Source of the DNA: Kuschelorhynchus macadamiae
Taxonomy: Eukaryota; Arthropoda; Insecta; Coleoptera; Curculionidae
NCBI GenBank assembly: GCA_030620095.1
Contig: JAUTXW010001345.1
Span: 385,001-449,000 of the forward strand
Direction of reading: 5' to 3'
Length of the DNA: 64,000 nucleotides
Under the pieces are notes generated by a model. The model was not told the origin of the DNA and made no database searches. It worked only from the letters and a program-made list of their open reading frames with translations. A program made the translations under genes and the position numbers. Each line of letters starts with the position of its first letter. Positions within the stretch are counted from its first letter, which is position 1. This document shows, piece by piece, positions 11,561-21,211 of this stretch.

Positions 11561-13375
11561 TATTACACTTTTTTAAAGTGTTAGGTATATAGGAGGTGAT
11601 AATTTATTTATTTTTCTCATATTTTTCACGTTAGTTTATTGGGAGTGCTTAATAGAACATAAAAATCAATGTAGTTTAGCTGAAAAAGAATTCCTGAGGG
11701 GATCCGGTTTGGGTAAAAGGTTAGGCCCCCCATCAATAAAAAATGGGCCTTGTTCATTTGAGATCGAAAAAATTTTATTCACGTTTCAATAAGATGTATT
11801 TATTTATGGCAAGATATAAAATGTTATTTTCATATGTTATACAGGGCACGTATAAAAATACAATATTTAATGCAAAAAGATGAATATTCATTGATTTTAA
11901 TTCATGTATTGAGAAGATTTAGTTTTTATGGTAAAACCAAAAGATTAATTTTCAATATTTTGATACATGTGTCTAGTCTAATTTCTTTTTAGAACACAAC
12001 TGATTTTTTTTAATATTCCCAAATATCAACAGAAATTTATACTATCATATCGATAAAATGAGATTTTGATAACAGTATGAAATTTTGAAAGAGGGCATTC
12101 CTTCCTCCTCCCTTATATTTAATATTTGATACCACTAGGTGGATGCGCACCAGGTCTATCGTCGAAGCCAAAATAGAAATATGGCTGTGACTAGTAAACA
12201 TTAATGCAAAATAGTGAATGAAATGTTACGGGCTGATACTATACAGTCTCAGAAGCAGGTGCCACTTTAAATATTTTTTTTTCAATTGCTTATGTAGGTA
12301 TAGGAATTTTATTTTAAAGCAAAAACTAAAGTTTTATATTCAGATACATTACAGAGGTTCCATAAAAAGTTTAATAATTATTGAAAAAACGTTATTGAAA
12401 CATCGCATGTATCAAACATGGACGAGATTCATGTTTTAATGGTAAACTATAAACTTTAATTATTAACAAAAATACACAAAGGATTTAAAAATAAATGGAC
12501 AGTAAAAATAATTAATTAAATTGCACAGGCCCAGCAAAAGTTGGATTATTTATTTAAATACGGACGAGAGCCATGTTTCAAAATAAGAATGTCAAGTTTA
12601 ATCATTCACAAAAGAACATCAAGGGTTTAAATAAAATTGATACATATATAGGCAAAAAAAAAACAAAAAAAATTATTGTGCCCAAAAAGAGTTCCCTTAA
12701 GTTTCCACTAACAAGTTGGGCTGCAAGCGTACGTACGAGATAGTGTGACAAAAAAGTGTCTTTAAGCCTCCTCCTGAATTTGTAGTATAACACTTATAAT
12801 GATCGAAATTTTTCAAATCCCCTCATTTTGTTTGCCAAATAAAAGTGCAAGATCATAAATTTTAGAGTACAAAATTGCGACAAAAAAATATAAGGCAAAT
12901 TTTTCAAAACTCAGTTTTTCCGTATTTAGACCTTCAAAAACTAATTAAAACTTTCAGGAATATTTTTCATTTATTTAATTTTTTGCTAATATAAAAAACC
13001 TCAAATTTTGTTTTCACAATGCACTTGCCATCAGACGAGGTGAACAAAATTCAGATTACGTACAACGTGGTTCAGAAAGTAAGTATGAAATACACTTTAA
13101 TCACTCCAAAAATATTAAAAGAAAAAAATTGTATATACAATACAAATTTATAATAAAATTATTGGTTAGCCACCGGAAAGTTCAAAAATATTTTCCTAGT
13201 ATTTATTGTTTTTCAAAATTAAGAATTTTTCAAGAAAAAAGTCTATTAAATTTATTCATGGAAATATAAATAAATAAACCGAATTAAAAAAAAAACTAAT
13301 AATTCACACATCGTTTTTCACGATTTACAGACAAAAATGTTGCAAATTTCGAACTATATTAATAGAATAATTTTT
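11561..13375. other. AT-rich stretch, no gene recognised
   Basis: Short frames at 12218-12439 and 12602-12793 lack any family signature or conserved motif and are treated as chance. No repeat shared with the rest of the window was identified. Confidence 0.4.
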
Positions 13376-13720
13376 TTACTTACACTTTTGTCTACTGCCA
13401 AATAAGAAATAAAAGAAACCCCAAGGACGCGTGTATGGCCTGTACAGTAGAATTGCCGATTTGAGTTTAATTCTGTTCATATTTAACAGATTTTCGGCTA
13501 TCCTCTTCCTCACGGCAAGGGAGATAAACGCCTTTGTATGGGATAGACCTGGCAATCCAAGCCAGTACTGATTAGCTTTTTCCTCTACCCAAGTCGAAAT
13601 TACACGCTTTATGGTGGAAAGACCCCATATAAACTGTTGGACATTTGAGAAAAAATAAAAGTGTGAATTTGGTAAAAGTTTTGGTAGTTCCTTATTGTAC
13701 GATAGTTTAACAATTTGCAT
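13376..13720 (-). pseudogene. Possible non-LTR retrotransposon RNase H fragment
   Basis: The 114-aa minus-strand frame includes EEKANQYWLGLPGLSHTKAF followed by a helix-rich LLNMNRIKLKSAI segment. This resembles the C-terminal RNase H region of Jockey-type elements, where a W..PG...(S/T)K block precedes an LL.L.R..L block. The expected TGH motif and the upstream RT are absent. The match is from memory of the family pattern, so an unrelated chance frame remains possible. Confidence 0.4.
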
Positions 13721-15590
13721 CGTTCTTTAAAAATAATTACTTACCCACTTTACACACCACTTAACTTAGTTCCAAAAATATTTTTAAGTATATCTTTTAA
13801 ATTTCTGAATTGAATCTTTTCCTATAACATATGGCTAGTTTTTTGGTTTCATTATTTTTATATATTGAAAATTTGTTACGAATTTTTAAAAAGATAATTT
13901 AAAATTAGACTTAACTTAAAATGTTAGAAAATTTTAAAGCAACCTTATACTACATTTCGTGGAAGAACATGTCTACTTTGTACAACTGTTTTCAAAGTTT
14001 GCCCGAATGTCGCCGATACGTGTCACGTGATATATATGGAGGTAAATAAATTAAACATAATTTATAATCTTGAATTTAGCTTTGACAGCCTTTTTACTGT
14101 TACACATGTAAATTTAAAAATTTGATTCGAACAATAAATATATATATAAGCAGGGTGACTCGAATTTGAGCTTCATTATTGGCATCTTGAAACCGTAAGA
14201 TTTACAGTCAAATTATGATAAAGTTGCGCATTTAGGTGCCCAACAATATGCCTTTTAGAATTTAGGTTTGGTTTAGAATATTCCGATTCCATAACATACA
14301 ACTCAATTGTGTATATGTACCAAAAAGTATTGTTTTTTGTATTTATTATTGTCTAATTTTGAACTAACTATCCCAAAAAAGTTGGCGCAACCGTAGTGTG
14401 CTATGAAAGCAATGATTTGGTGTAATTTTGCAAATTTCAGATTGACACCTATACTGCCGAAGTTTTCGATTTCGTGTTTTAGTTTCATCTCATTGTTATA
14501 GACAAATTATAATTGAAATTTTTCGTAGAATCCAAAAATAGAATAAAATACAAGGTGTTTGATTTAAAAATATGAAGTTGATGTCAGTTGCCAGTAGATC
14601 TGGCAATACTGCAACTACGAAAATATTTTAAGAGCTAAATATTATGGAAATAATCAAAATTTGAGAGGATTCCTTCTTTTCATTCATCAAATACCTCTAA
14701 TAGGCCAACGAGTTTGAAGCACCCTGTATATGGAGCATATTTTTACACGGTTAGTAGTGTGTTGTATTTGTTTTTAATAAAACGTAAAAATTAATAGTGC
14801 GTTAAATAACTAAACATTGTTTAATTCGCAACACGATTTCTTTTACAAATAGCCATTCAGTATGCATGTATATATTTTGAAGTTTTATATTTTACCATTT
14901 TCCCTTTTTTTTGTACTAACCAACAACATATAAAAAGGATAGACTCCATTTGTTTACATTTAAAAGCGATCAGTCATTTTATCCGTTATTGGTACTAACT
15001 AAATATACCTAACATACATTTAGACGTTAAGTTCTGATTTAGGTGTTATATAATTTTATCACAAAAAATGATTTCTGTTGGGAAAATAAATTAAAAAAAA
15101 ATATGTATTTTTTTTTTGTTTGTAAGCATATCTTTGGCCCTAAAATATATAGTTTGCAAAAAAGTGTGGTTTTCTGTTTCATTCCTGTAAAAACTTCCGA
15201 GCAAGGGAATTTGAACTCAATTATCTCAAAAATATATTCTCGGTACATAGCAACATATATCTTCCAAATATCAAGACCAATTTATGCAAAATTTTCAAAA
15301 GGATCTGCATGCACATGCTTACAATCAAGAACTGAACAAATAGCACCATTTGCAATGCAAAAATTATGTTAAACAATAGATCTTGATATTCTATGACTAG
15401 TTCCCAAGTTACTCATTAATCAAATGAAAAAAAATACAAATAAAGCATGAAACCAAAAGATTAGAGTATATTTATAGCAAAACATAACATGCGGCATACA
15501 TTTTGTAATCTATGAGTGTGTAAATTTGACCAAATACAATTTTTACGATGTTGTAAACGACACGGCTTGAATACTTGTTCACATACAGAA
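13721..15590. other. AT-rich stretch, no gene recognised
   Basis: Only short frames are present. The two overlapping frames on opposite strands at 15039-15372 have no recognisable family motif and are treated as chance. CACCCTGTATA near 14731 is a motif commonly seen at fold-back or mariner element ends. Confidence 0.4.
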
Positions 15591-15773
15591 TCACCAACTG
15601 TAGCCTTCAATATCACATTCGCATTCGAACTCTTCGCACGTTTCCTCCCAGTTTCTGACTTTGGCTGATGGAAACATTTCATCATAGAAAACTTTTCCAT
15701 ATTTTCCCACCATCACTCCGCTGAACAATCCAAACAAGGCAGCCCCGTAGTCGCACCATCTCGTTTTCTTCAT
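15591..15773 (-). CDS. Putative micropeptide with one membrane segment (copy 1)
   Basis: This 60-aa frame has an N-terminal hydrophobic, glycine-patterned segment (about residues 9-24, ending VGKYGKVFYDEMF) and an acidic tail with a CEC triplet near residue 52. The unlinked 64-aa frame at 40578-40772 shares the layout: G.....G...G..VGKY.....Y...F and an acidic CEC tail. Agreement between two independent short frames is evidence that both descend from a real gene. The layout recalls small single-pass mitochondrial proteins such as STMP1, but that is a guess from pattern only. Start codon is ATG, with no intron seen. Three TGTCGTAGGACA motifs lie 240-460 bp upstream. Confidence 0.5.
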   Translation of the reverse strand: MKKTRWCDYGAALFGLFSGVMVGKYGKVFYDEMFPSAKVRNWEETCEEFECECDIEGYSW

Positions 15774-16012
15774 CGTGAATTCTTAATTTAGTTTCAAAAG
15801 AATAACTGGAATTTAGTTCAACATCTAGTTAAAAATTTTAAATTACTATTTAGTCAAACTACTAACAACATAACATTGACAGTTTGGCAGCATTTCTAAC
15901 CTAAAAACGTAAGAAATTCACAATTTCACAACGCGCTAGCCGATATCAGCCTATCAGCCACATAGGATATAAGGCACTCCAACGATCTGTCACTGTCATG
16001 TCATTTTTGGGT

Positions 16013-16230
16013 TGTCGTAGGACAAACAAACTGATTTAGCCAATGAGGCTTAAATATTGGTTTGATAAGTCCCACAATACTGTCGTAGGACAAGCAGCTG
16101 TTTTGTCGAACTGCCTAATTGGAAATTACATTTAAGACAAAAGTTTACTATTTTATCATTGGTCAAGTTGCGTAATTAGGTGTAACTTTTAAACAAACCC
16201 TAAGTTGTCAACCTATGCTGTCGTAGGACA
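16013..16230. promoter_or_regulatory. Three perfect TGTCGTAGGACA motifs
   Basis: The 12-mer TGTCGTAGGACA, an inverted repeat TGTC-N4-GACA, occurs at 16013-16024, 16081-16092 and 16219-16230. The spacings are 68 and 138 bp, that is one and two periods of about 69 bp. The sequence between the motifs is only weakly similar. The motifs lie upstream of the minus-strand micropeptide frame at 15591-15773. They could be binding sites for a dimeric factor or the preserved core of a decayed tandem repeat. Confidence 0.45.
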
Positions 16231-16257
16231 TGACAGATTGTTGGACTGCCCTATACA

Positions 16258-16900
16258 AACAGTTGATCTGAATATTTTGACATCGAAAAATGATCACTGG
16301 CTTAGATACTTGATTTTTTTTCGATTATATATATTTTATAAAATACATATTTCGAAAAACGTCCATCACGTCTAATTTTCTTTATTTTTTGAATATAAAA
16401 CAATTTCCCAGTATACAGTGTAACTCTAAAGCGATGAGGCAGCGCCTGAAAACGAAAAACAAATATTAAAAAAATGGTGAAATTCATCAAAAGGCCACGG
16501 ACCACGGGTTTTTGGTAAATCGTCCTTCTGATTAAGAATTTTCATGGCAGAACTAAATTCTATAACTAGTTTCAGAGATACAGGGTGTCAAACTTTACTC
16601 ATATTCCATATAAAATACGGGGGAAAATAAAATAGCATTAAACAGGAAAAGTTTCATATAAACACTGATCCAAAAAAGCTTTTTTTTCTGGATATAAAGT
16701 CAATAACGCTTATCCTGTAATACCCTGTATACCGAAAAATAATCATTTGTGGAACTATTTTTATATGAAACTTTTATCTAATTTTGTGAGGTACTATGCA
16801 TTGGGAATGTTGCAAAAAGTACTTTGGTATCATCTTGTTTTCCCCATGTATTTTATATGATATCAAAATTAAGTTACTTTTTGACGTTTTGCCTTTGATT
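16258..16900. repeat. Imperfect fold-back element
   Basis: CATATAAAATACGGGGGAAAA near 16609 is matched in inverse by TTTTCCCCATGTATTTTATATGAT near 16838, and ACAGGGTGT (16580) by ACCCTGTAT (16723). The segment can fold into a long imperfect hairpin, typical of a non-autonomous DNA element. No protein is encoded. Confidence 0.5.
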
Positions 16901-16985
16901 GCACCAGGCATCTTCAGAGATCGTTACTTCACGATACTCTTAAGGATGTCTCGTGCAATCAAAGACGAAACGTCCGAAAATAATT
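16880..16985. repeat. Short inverted repeat with GACGAAACGTC core
   Basis: CTTTGATTGCACCAGGCATC near 16890 pairs with GATGTCTCGTGCAATCAAAG near 16945, leaving a loop of roughly 35 bp. GACGAAACGTCCG follows. Terminal repeats of Penelope-like elements often carry such structured, GACGAAACG-like ends, so this may be a solo fragment of one. Confidence 0.4.
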
Positions 16986-17329
16986 CCATTTTGATACAAT
17001 ATAATCCCAAGAACTTCTTTCTTAGCTGACTTGTTAAGCCGTGAAAGCTTTCGTTCTATCAATTTAATCTTAGTTAGAAATTTGAAATTGTTTTAAAAGT
17101 TTTTATATAATTTTTTACACTGTTGTATTTTATAGAAGTTTTTGATCTCATGAGTAATTAATGTTTCTCATAAGATTAAGAGATTATCTGTGTTATAGTT
17201 TGGAAGCATATTTCAATAAAAATAAATTTTAGTTTTGTTCATACAACAGTTATATAATTCTGTTTTCTGCTATTTTTCATTCTAAGGCAGAGTTAACCCA
17301 TTTATAGAGTAACAAGTCAATTTTTTCTT

Positions 17330-17860
17330 CCCTCGTAAAAGGGAAATATTGTAATCGTAAAAAATCACCTTACGAATTTTTTTCAAATCGTCATGCTTCA
17401 GAGTCCCTAGGTGAAGAAAAACATTTTTCAAGATTCCCAATTCCATCGGTAGTCGATAGGCCTATCTGTCTGTCTGTCTATGCGCGGCATAGCTAAAAAA
17501 CTACTTATCCGATTGACTTCAAATTGTAGTCAAAAGTTAAGGGTCATTTGGGGTGCAAATGGTAACATTTTGGTAAAAATCAAATACTTCGGAACAAAAT
17601 GCTAGTCTAACGAAGTAATAAAAAAATTATTACTAAAAAACTGTTTATCCAATTTTCCTCAAATTTTGCACGAAAATGAACTATTTTCAGATCAGCTGAT
17701 AAAATTTTGGTGCGAATTCAAGATGGCGAAACAAAATGACTGCCTAATAAGATATTAAAAAGAGGTTATCATTTTAGAGTTTAACAGATGTTCACGTTTT
17801 AGGATCCCTAGATGCCAAAGGACATGTTTTCTCAATCTCAATGTTTTCTGCCGGTATGTC
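17330..17860 (+). repeat. Dispersed repeat R1, copy E
   Basis: Begins CTTCCCTCGTAAAAGGGAAA, then AATCGTAAAAAATCACC and a TCTGTCTGTCTG stretch near 17465. The monomers are more degenerate than in copy A (near 17595 and 17725). It ends about 135 bp before the left terminus of the Polinton. Confidence 0.65.
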
Positions 17861-17989
17861 GGTCTGTAAAATTGAATATTTTTAAGCGGCGTTGATAATT
17901 AGAAAATAGTGCAGAATATAGAAAAATTCATCAATAAGCAGTAATATTTTTTGAGGCATTAATTTAAAAGTATGAATTCCAACGAATAG

Positions 17990-17995
17990 AACGAA
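17990..17995. repeat. Left target-site duplication of the Polinton (AACGAA)
   Basis: AACGAA directly abuts the left terminus and is repeated exactly at 35638-35643 beyond the right terminus. A 6-bp duplication is the hallmark of Polinton/Maverick integration. Confidence 0.9.
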
Positions 17996-18364
17996 AGTAG
18001 AGTAACAAAGTATGTTTCACCATAAAAATCGAACATAACCTCAAACCTTAGAATGCCGCTCGTTTTCAGGGTGTTGGCTGGCGTAGTGTGTGACGTCACG
18101 TAAGCGCGCAGATGTGTTGTGTTGAACATGCGCATAGTGACTGGGGGGCGCCAAGCTGTTCGTAGGTGGTTTGTAGGGGGGCGCAGGCCCACTCCCGCGA
18201 TGCCGCGCCCCGGGGGCCCCGCACCCTGGGGCCCCGCGCCGCAGGCGCCTGCAACGCTGGATCCCCGCGTCCCCGCACTCTGGGGCCCCCGCGGCGCTGG
18301 CGTACGGGCACCTGCAACGCCGGATCTTTGGGGCGCGCGCGCGCCCCCTGGGTGAAGGGGTGAT
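17996..18364 (+). repeat. Left terminal inverted repeat of the Polinton
   Basis: This 369-bp arm matches the reverse complement of 35269-35637 at every position I compared. Its inner two thirds (18125-18360) are strikingly GC-rich with many CpGs, unlike the AT-rich interior. It contains the CRE-type palindrome TGACGTCA at 18091-18098 and a roughly duplicated block (18221-18274 and 18275-18330) sharing TGGGGCCCC and CCTGCAACGC. Open frames here are products of GC bias, not genes. Confidence 0.95.
18091..18098. promoter_or_regulatory. CRE/ATF-type palindrome TGACGTCA in left TIR
   Basis: A perfect TGACGTCA, the consensus for CREB/ATF-type bZIP factors, mirrored at 35535-35542 in the right arm. 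It could help drive transcription inward from both ends; this is inference from the motif alone. Confidence 0.4.
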
Positions 18365-18430
18365 GGTTGTTGGTTGTAGATATTTTGTTTGAAGGATATG
18401 GGGGTGTGGATAAAAATAATTTTATGGTTT

Positions 18431-18913
18431 TTAGTTTTTATTAAAGATTAATGTACACTGGCTCTTATATATATGATGAATTAAATTAAGTATTAAAAGT
18501 ATGCATGAAACAGAAATAAACCATAATAATGTTATAGCAGTATCATTATTCTCGGTGAAATTGGTTGTTGCCGTGCTGTTTTCGGTATAGGTTGTATTTT
18601 TTGGTTCGTGTAAAACTAGGAACATCCAATCAGATGTGTCTCCATATGATCTGTTATGGAAGATAAATCGTAGTTTATATTTGATTACATTTAGGTAAAA
18701 ATTATTTGGAATCTGATACTGAAATAGATATCCATGATATGTTGTTGTGTGATTAAAAGTCAATCTGTTCCATTTGGAGGGCCAACTGTCATTTTTAAAT
18801 CCATCATCGTCTATACAAATAAATCCTTCCTCAACACACGTGGGAACATTAAAGTAAATGGTGTTTTGTAGAAGGGCGCAAAAAATAATGAAGTTACTCG
18901 CTAGGAAAGCCAT
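18431..18913 (-). CDS. Predicted membrane glycoprotein of the Polinton, unknown family
   Basis: The 160-aa product has an N-terminal signal-like hydrophobic stretch (about residues 5-20), an ectodomain with many N-x-S/T sequons (NDS, NHT, NRS, NTT, NST, NFT), a hydrophobic membrane segment (about 127-147) and a short C-terminal tail. That is the layout of a type I membrane protein exposed on the cell or particle surface. No family is recognised. It is the outermost left gene and is transcribed towards the left arm, divergently from the gene at 19130. Roles in particle entry, egress or host interaction are conceivable, but nothing in the sequence decides. The frame is intact. Confidence 0.7.
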   Translation of the reverse strand: MAFLASNFIIFCALLQNTIYFNVPTCVEEGFICIDDDGFKNDSWPSKWNRLTFNHTTTYHGYLFQYQIPNNFYLNVIKYKLRFIFHNRSYGDTSDWMFLVLHEPKNTTYTENSTATTNFTENNDTAITLLWFISVSCILLILNLIHHIYKSQCTLIFNKN

Positions 18914-19129
18914 ACTGAAATGAATATAGTTATATGGGGGGCAAACAGTTTTATCCCTACATAAGTGAACAAAGAAAGGTTTTTTTACATGATATTTCTA
19001 AATATTGATTGAATATAGAGAGTGGGGGAAACTTAGTTTTAAGTGTAATGAGGCACTCTACTTTGAGTAATAGTTGAATGGAAGTTGTGAAGTGCGGAAG
19101 GGTGCACTACCAGCTGAAAATATAAAAAT
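18914..19129. promoter_or_regulatory. Divergent intergenic region between two Polinton genes
   Basis: This 216-bp gap separates the minus-strand glycoprotein gene from the plus-strand gene at 19130. ATATAAAAATATG immediately before the plus-strand start includes a TATA-like element, but it is too close to the ATG to be a standard TATA box. It is presumably a bidirectional promoter. Confidence 0.4.
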
Positions 19130-19570
19130 ATGAATTATTCCTGTAAAGTAAAAATTCAGTTAACCGACTATCGATTTGGTGAAGTGCATGAGCTGACGTC
19201 AAAATTGTTGAATTTAATTCCAAATAATGAAATTAGCATAACAGACGTGCCAACAACTGTTAAGTATTTGGATATCGATGGATATGGTGATTATCCTAAA
19301 GAGCTAGGACCGGCGATGTGTTTTATAAAGTATGGTCCAAATCAAAAATATGAGGCACATGCGATAGGTCCCGACGAAGACAAGATAAATATTCATTCTT
19401 ATTATAATATGTATTATAATAGTGAAATTCGAATTAAATTTTGGTTTCCAAAAATTGGCGACTATGAATCCAGATGCCAAAATCCACATGTAATTAAGTT
19501 TAGCAAATTAAATGGAGCACGAAATTTGCCTAAGAAATATGTACATGTAGGGGATGATGTAGTGGGCTAA
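19130..19570 (+). CDS. Polinton-encoded 146-aa protein of unknown function
   Basis: The frame is intact and begins at an ATG just after an A/T-rich tract. No transmembrane segment, signal peptide or known motif is seen. The composition is that of a soluble, mixed alpha/beta protein rich in tyrosine and aspartate in the middle (around residues 45-100). It lies in the left-arm region together with other non-conserved accessory genes, so a host-interaction role is plausible but unproven. Confidence 0.6.
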   Translation: MNYSCKVKIQLTDYRFGEVHELTSKLLNLIPNNEISITDVPTTVKYLDIDGYGDYPKELGPAMCFIKYGPNQKYEAHAIGPDEDKINIHSYYNMYYNSEIRIKFWFPKIGDYESRCQNPHVIKFSKLNGARNLPKKYVHVGDDVVG

Positions 19571-19932
19571 AAAACATTGAATAAATATAGGAGAATTTTG
19601 TTAAAAATTACTATTACAATAAATTATTAATATGTTAAGCGTGTTTTATTTTTATCGAAAACGTATGCAGTCATGCACTTGTGCATGTAATCAACACATG
19701 CAGGCTACCGCTATATCCGGATGCATTGGTTTGATAACAAATAAAAATAGACGCGGGTTTGCGATTTCCCACCGCGTGAAAAAATTCACTGCTATTTGCA
19801 ATATTTGCGCATTGATATGGAAAACATTTAAATAATAAGTAATCCACAGCAGCTGAATTAGTGCTTCGTCTACGAGCGTTCAGACATCATCATATTCGCC
19901 CCTGCAGAACATCGCGCCGCAATTCTCTAAAT
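19571..19932. other. Intergenic region with putative leader exon
   Basis: Contains AATAAA signals after the upstream gene (near 19580 and 19619) and, at its end, a candidate non-coding leader exon whose 3' edge is the donor AAT|GTAAGTAT at 19932/19933. A 67-codon frame (19632-19835) has no recognisable feature and is not called. Confidence 0.4.
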
Positions 19933-20033
19933 GTAAGTATATTTATTCGCTTAAGTCAGTTTTTTACTTATTTTTTATTTTACGCCTTTTATTGAATTGA
20001 TGGTACGTATTTTTTTATTTTCTTTTGATATAG
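19933..20033 (+). other. Putative 5'UTR intron upstream of the 107-aa gene
   Basis: A GTAAGTAT donor starts at 19933. A T-rich tract precedes the ATATAG acceptor at 20028-20033, and the ATG of the next gene begins at the very next base, 20034. At 101 bp the length fits a short insect intron. A similar acceptor-ATG junction occurs at 24991-24993, suggesting that one leader is spliced to several coding regions. Confidence 0.55.
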
Positions 20034-20357
20034 ATGGATTTAAAACAAATAAACTCTGCTTGCCTTGCAGAAGTGGAGTTAGATGAGAGAAAACCTATCA
20101 CGAAATTAAGAGAATTTCCAATCGATCAGCCCCAAAGGATTCTTAGCGCAAAAGCGGTGGTAAGCAGATTTGGGGCCTGCATCCTACTCGAGCTAGAGGA
20201 AAGCGTCGTCTTCCTGCCAAAAAGGGTGACCGAGGCATTTGAACCATATCTAGACAACTTCACTGAAGGGAAGTACGCTCTCATTTTCAAAGGGGAGAAG
20301 GACGTGGGGCAGCCTAATCCTCTTTTACAGTTTGAAATTATAGAATACAAGGAGTAG
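20034..20357 (+). CDS. Conserved small Polinton-type protein, possibly ssDNA-binding
   Basis: The 107-aa protein contains an ILSAKAVVSRFGACILLELE segment (about residues 37-56), FLPKRVTEAF, then GKYALIFKGEK (about residues 79-89). Small proteins with this order are, as I recall, common beside Maverick elements and in insect genomes. The pattern of beta-strands with a central RFG and a KYALIFKG turn would suit an OB-fold-like ssDNA-binding protein, but that is inference. The start is fixed by the acceptor ending at 20033. A broken second copy lies at 20800-21050. A splice donor AAG|GTGAGT follows the stop, at 20384/20385. Confidence 0.7.
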   Translation: MDLKQINSACLAEVELDERKPITKLREFPIDQPQRILSAKAVVSRFGACILLELEESVVFLPKRVTEAFEPYLDNFTEGKYALIFKGEKDVGQPNPLLQFEIIEYKE

Positions 20358-20450
20358 AAGAACAGTAAAAGCGAGAGAGAGAAGGTGAGTGTTTTAATTA
20401 ATAAATCATTCAATAGCCAAAAATGATCAAAAAATTATTACTTTTTTCAA

Positions 20451-20622
20451 AAACAGCTTTTCTACTTTTTTCCTTATCCAAATTCGATTGGCACTGTTTT
20501 AATTCACCATCATTTATATAGATCTGGTTAATTAAATTTGATATGTTGTTTTTTAAATTAAAAATTTTTTCTTTATGACTTGACAATAAAGATAAACCTA
20601 AAATATATATATATATATATTT
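20451..20622 (-). pseudogene. Fragment duplicated from the coiled-coil gene at 25987-26670
   Basis: The minus-strand reading contains LGLSLLSSHKEKIFNLKNN and NQIYINDGELKQCQSNLDK, near-identical to the middle of the 227-aa coiled-coil protein. At the DNA level it matches about 26138-26312 in the same orientation. The insert is bracketed by CAAAAATGATCAAAAAA at about 20418 and again at about 20640, a direct repeat of about 17 bp. It lacks the signal peptide and C-terminus, so it is not expected to be functional. Confidence 0.8.
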
Positions 20623-20799
20623 TTTTTTTCTCACATAGGCAAAAATGATCAAAAAAAAAAACTATTTATTTGAATATGTTTAAAAAAGATGTTAATATTA
20701 CCATTATTATTGCCACCTCCATAAATTTATTATTTTTGATAATTTAATAATAATATTATTTTTATTATTTTCAGAACACCTGTGTAACATAAAAAGAAA

Positions 20800-21050
20800 T
20801 CAATTCCGTTTGTCTTGCAGAAGTGGAGTTAGATGAGAGAAAAACTATTACCAAATTAAAGGAATTTCCTATCAATCAACCTCAAAAGATTCTCAGCGCA
20901 AAAGCGGTGGTGAGCAGATTTGGGAACCTGTATCCTACTCGAGCTAGAAGAAAGCATCGTGTTCCTACCGAAAAGGGTGACGGAGACATTTGAACCATAC
21001 CTAGACCACTTCACTGAAGGGGAAGTACGCTCTTATTTTTAAAGGGTAAG
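20800..21050 (+). pseudogene. Decayed second copy of the 107-aa gene
   Basis: Preserves CTTGCAGAAGTGGAGTTAG, AGCGCAAAAGCGGTGGT and the later blocks of the gene at 20034-20357. It has no ATG at the equivalent place and single-base insertions at about 20921 and near 21019 that break the frame. A TTTTCAG acceptor at 20768-20774 lies just upstream, mirroring the intact copy. It documents a tandem duplication inside the element followed by decay of one copy. Confidence 0.8.
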
Positions 21051-21211
21051 CTTCAAATTTATTTTCTTTTTACGTGTGGAAAAACCAAATAATAATAATA
21101 AGTGGAAGCTTCACTTTTTCTATATATATTTTTTTTTATGTTCGTTAGAACCTTCTAAGTTTGAAATAAAATAAGCCAAAGTGAATTTTTGAAAATTTCA
21201 AAAAAAAAAAA

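Larger units (their letters stand above)
20358..21211. other. Rearranged spacer with duplicated gene fragments
   Basis: This 850-bp spacer before the polymerase holds a 170-bp copy of part of the gene at 25987-26670 (20451-20622) and a decayed copy of the 107-aa gene (20800-21050). An (AT)n stretch lies near 20602-20620. The rest is A/T-rich spacer. Confidence 0.7.

Noticed and set aside
13021..13080. Possible short host exon near CACTTGCCATCAGACGAGG
   Set aside because: No adjoining coding frame or splice pair could be supported.
18119..18363. Open frames rich in Pro/Arg/Ala inside the Polinton arms (also 35199-35592)
   Set aside because: They occur in both orientations and several frames at once because the arms are GC-rich with few stop codons. 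There is no codon-level signal and they are exact mirror copies.
19632..19835. 67-codon frame between Polinton genes
   Set aside because: No motif, overlaps the candidate leader region and lacks any conserved counterpart known to me.
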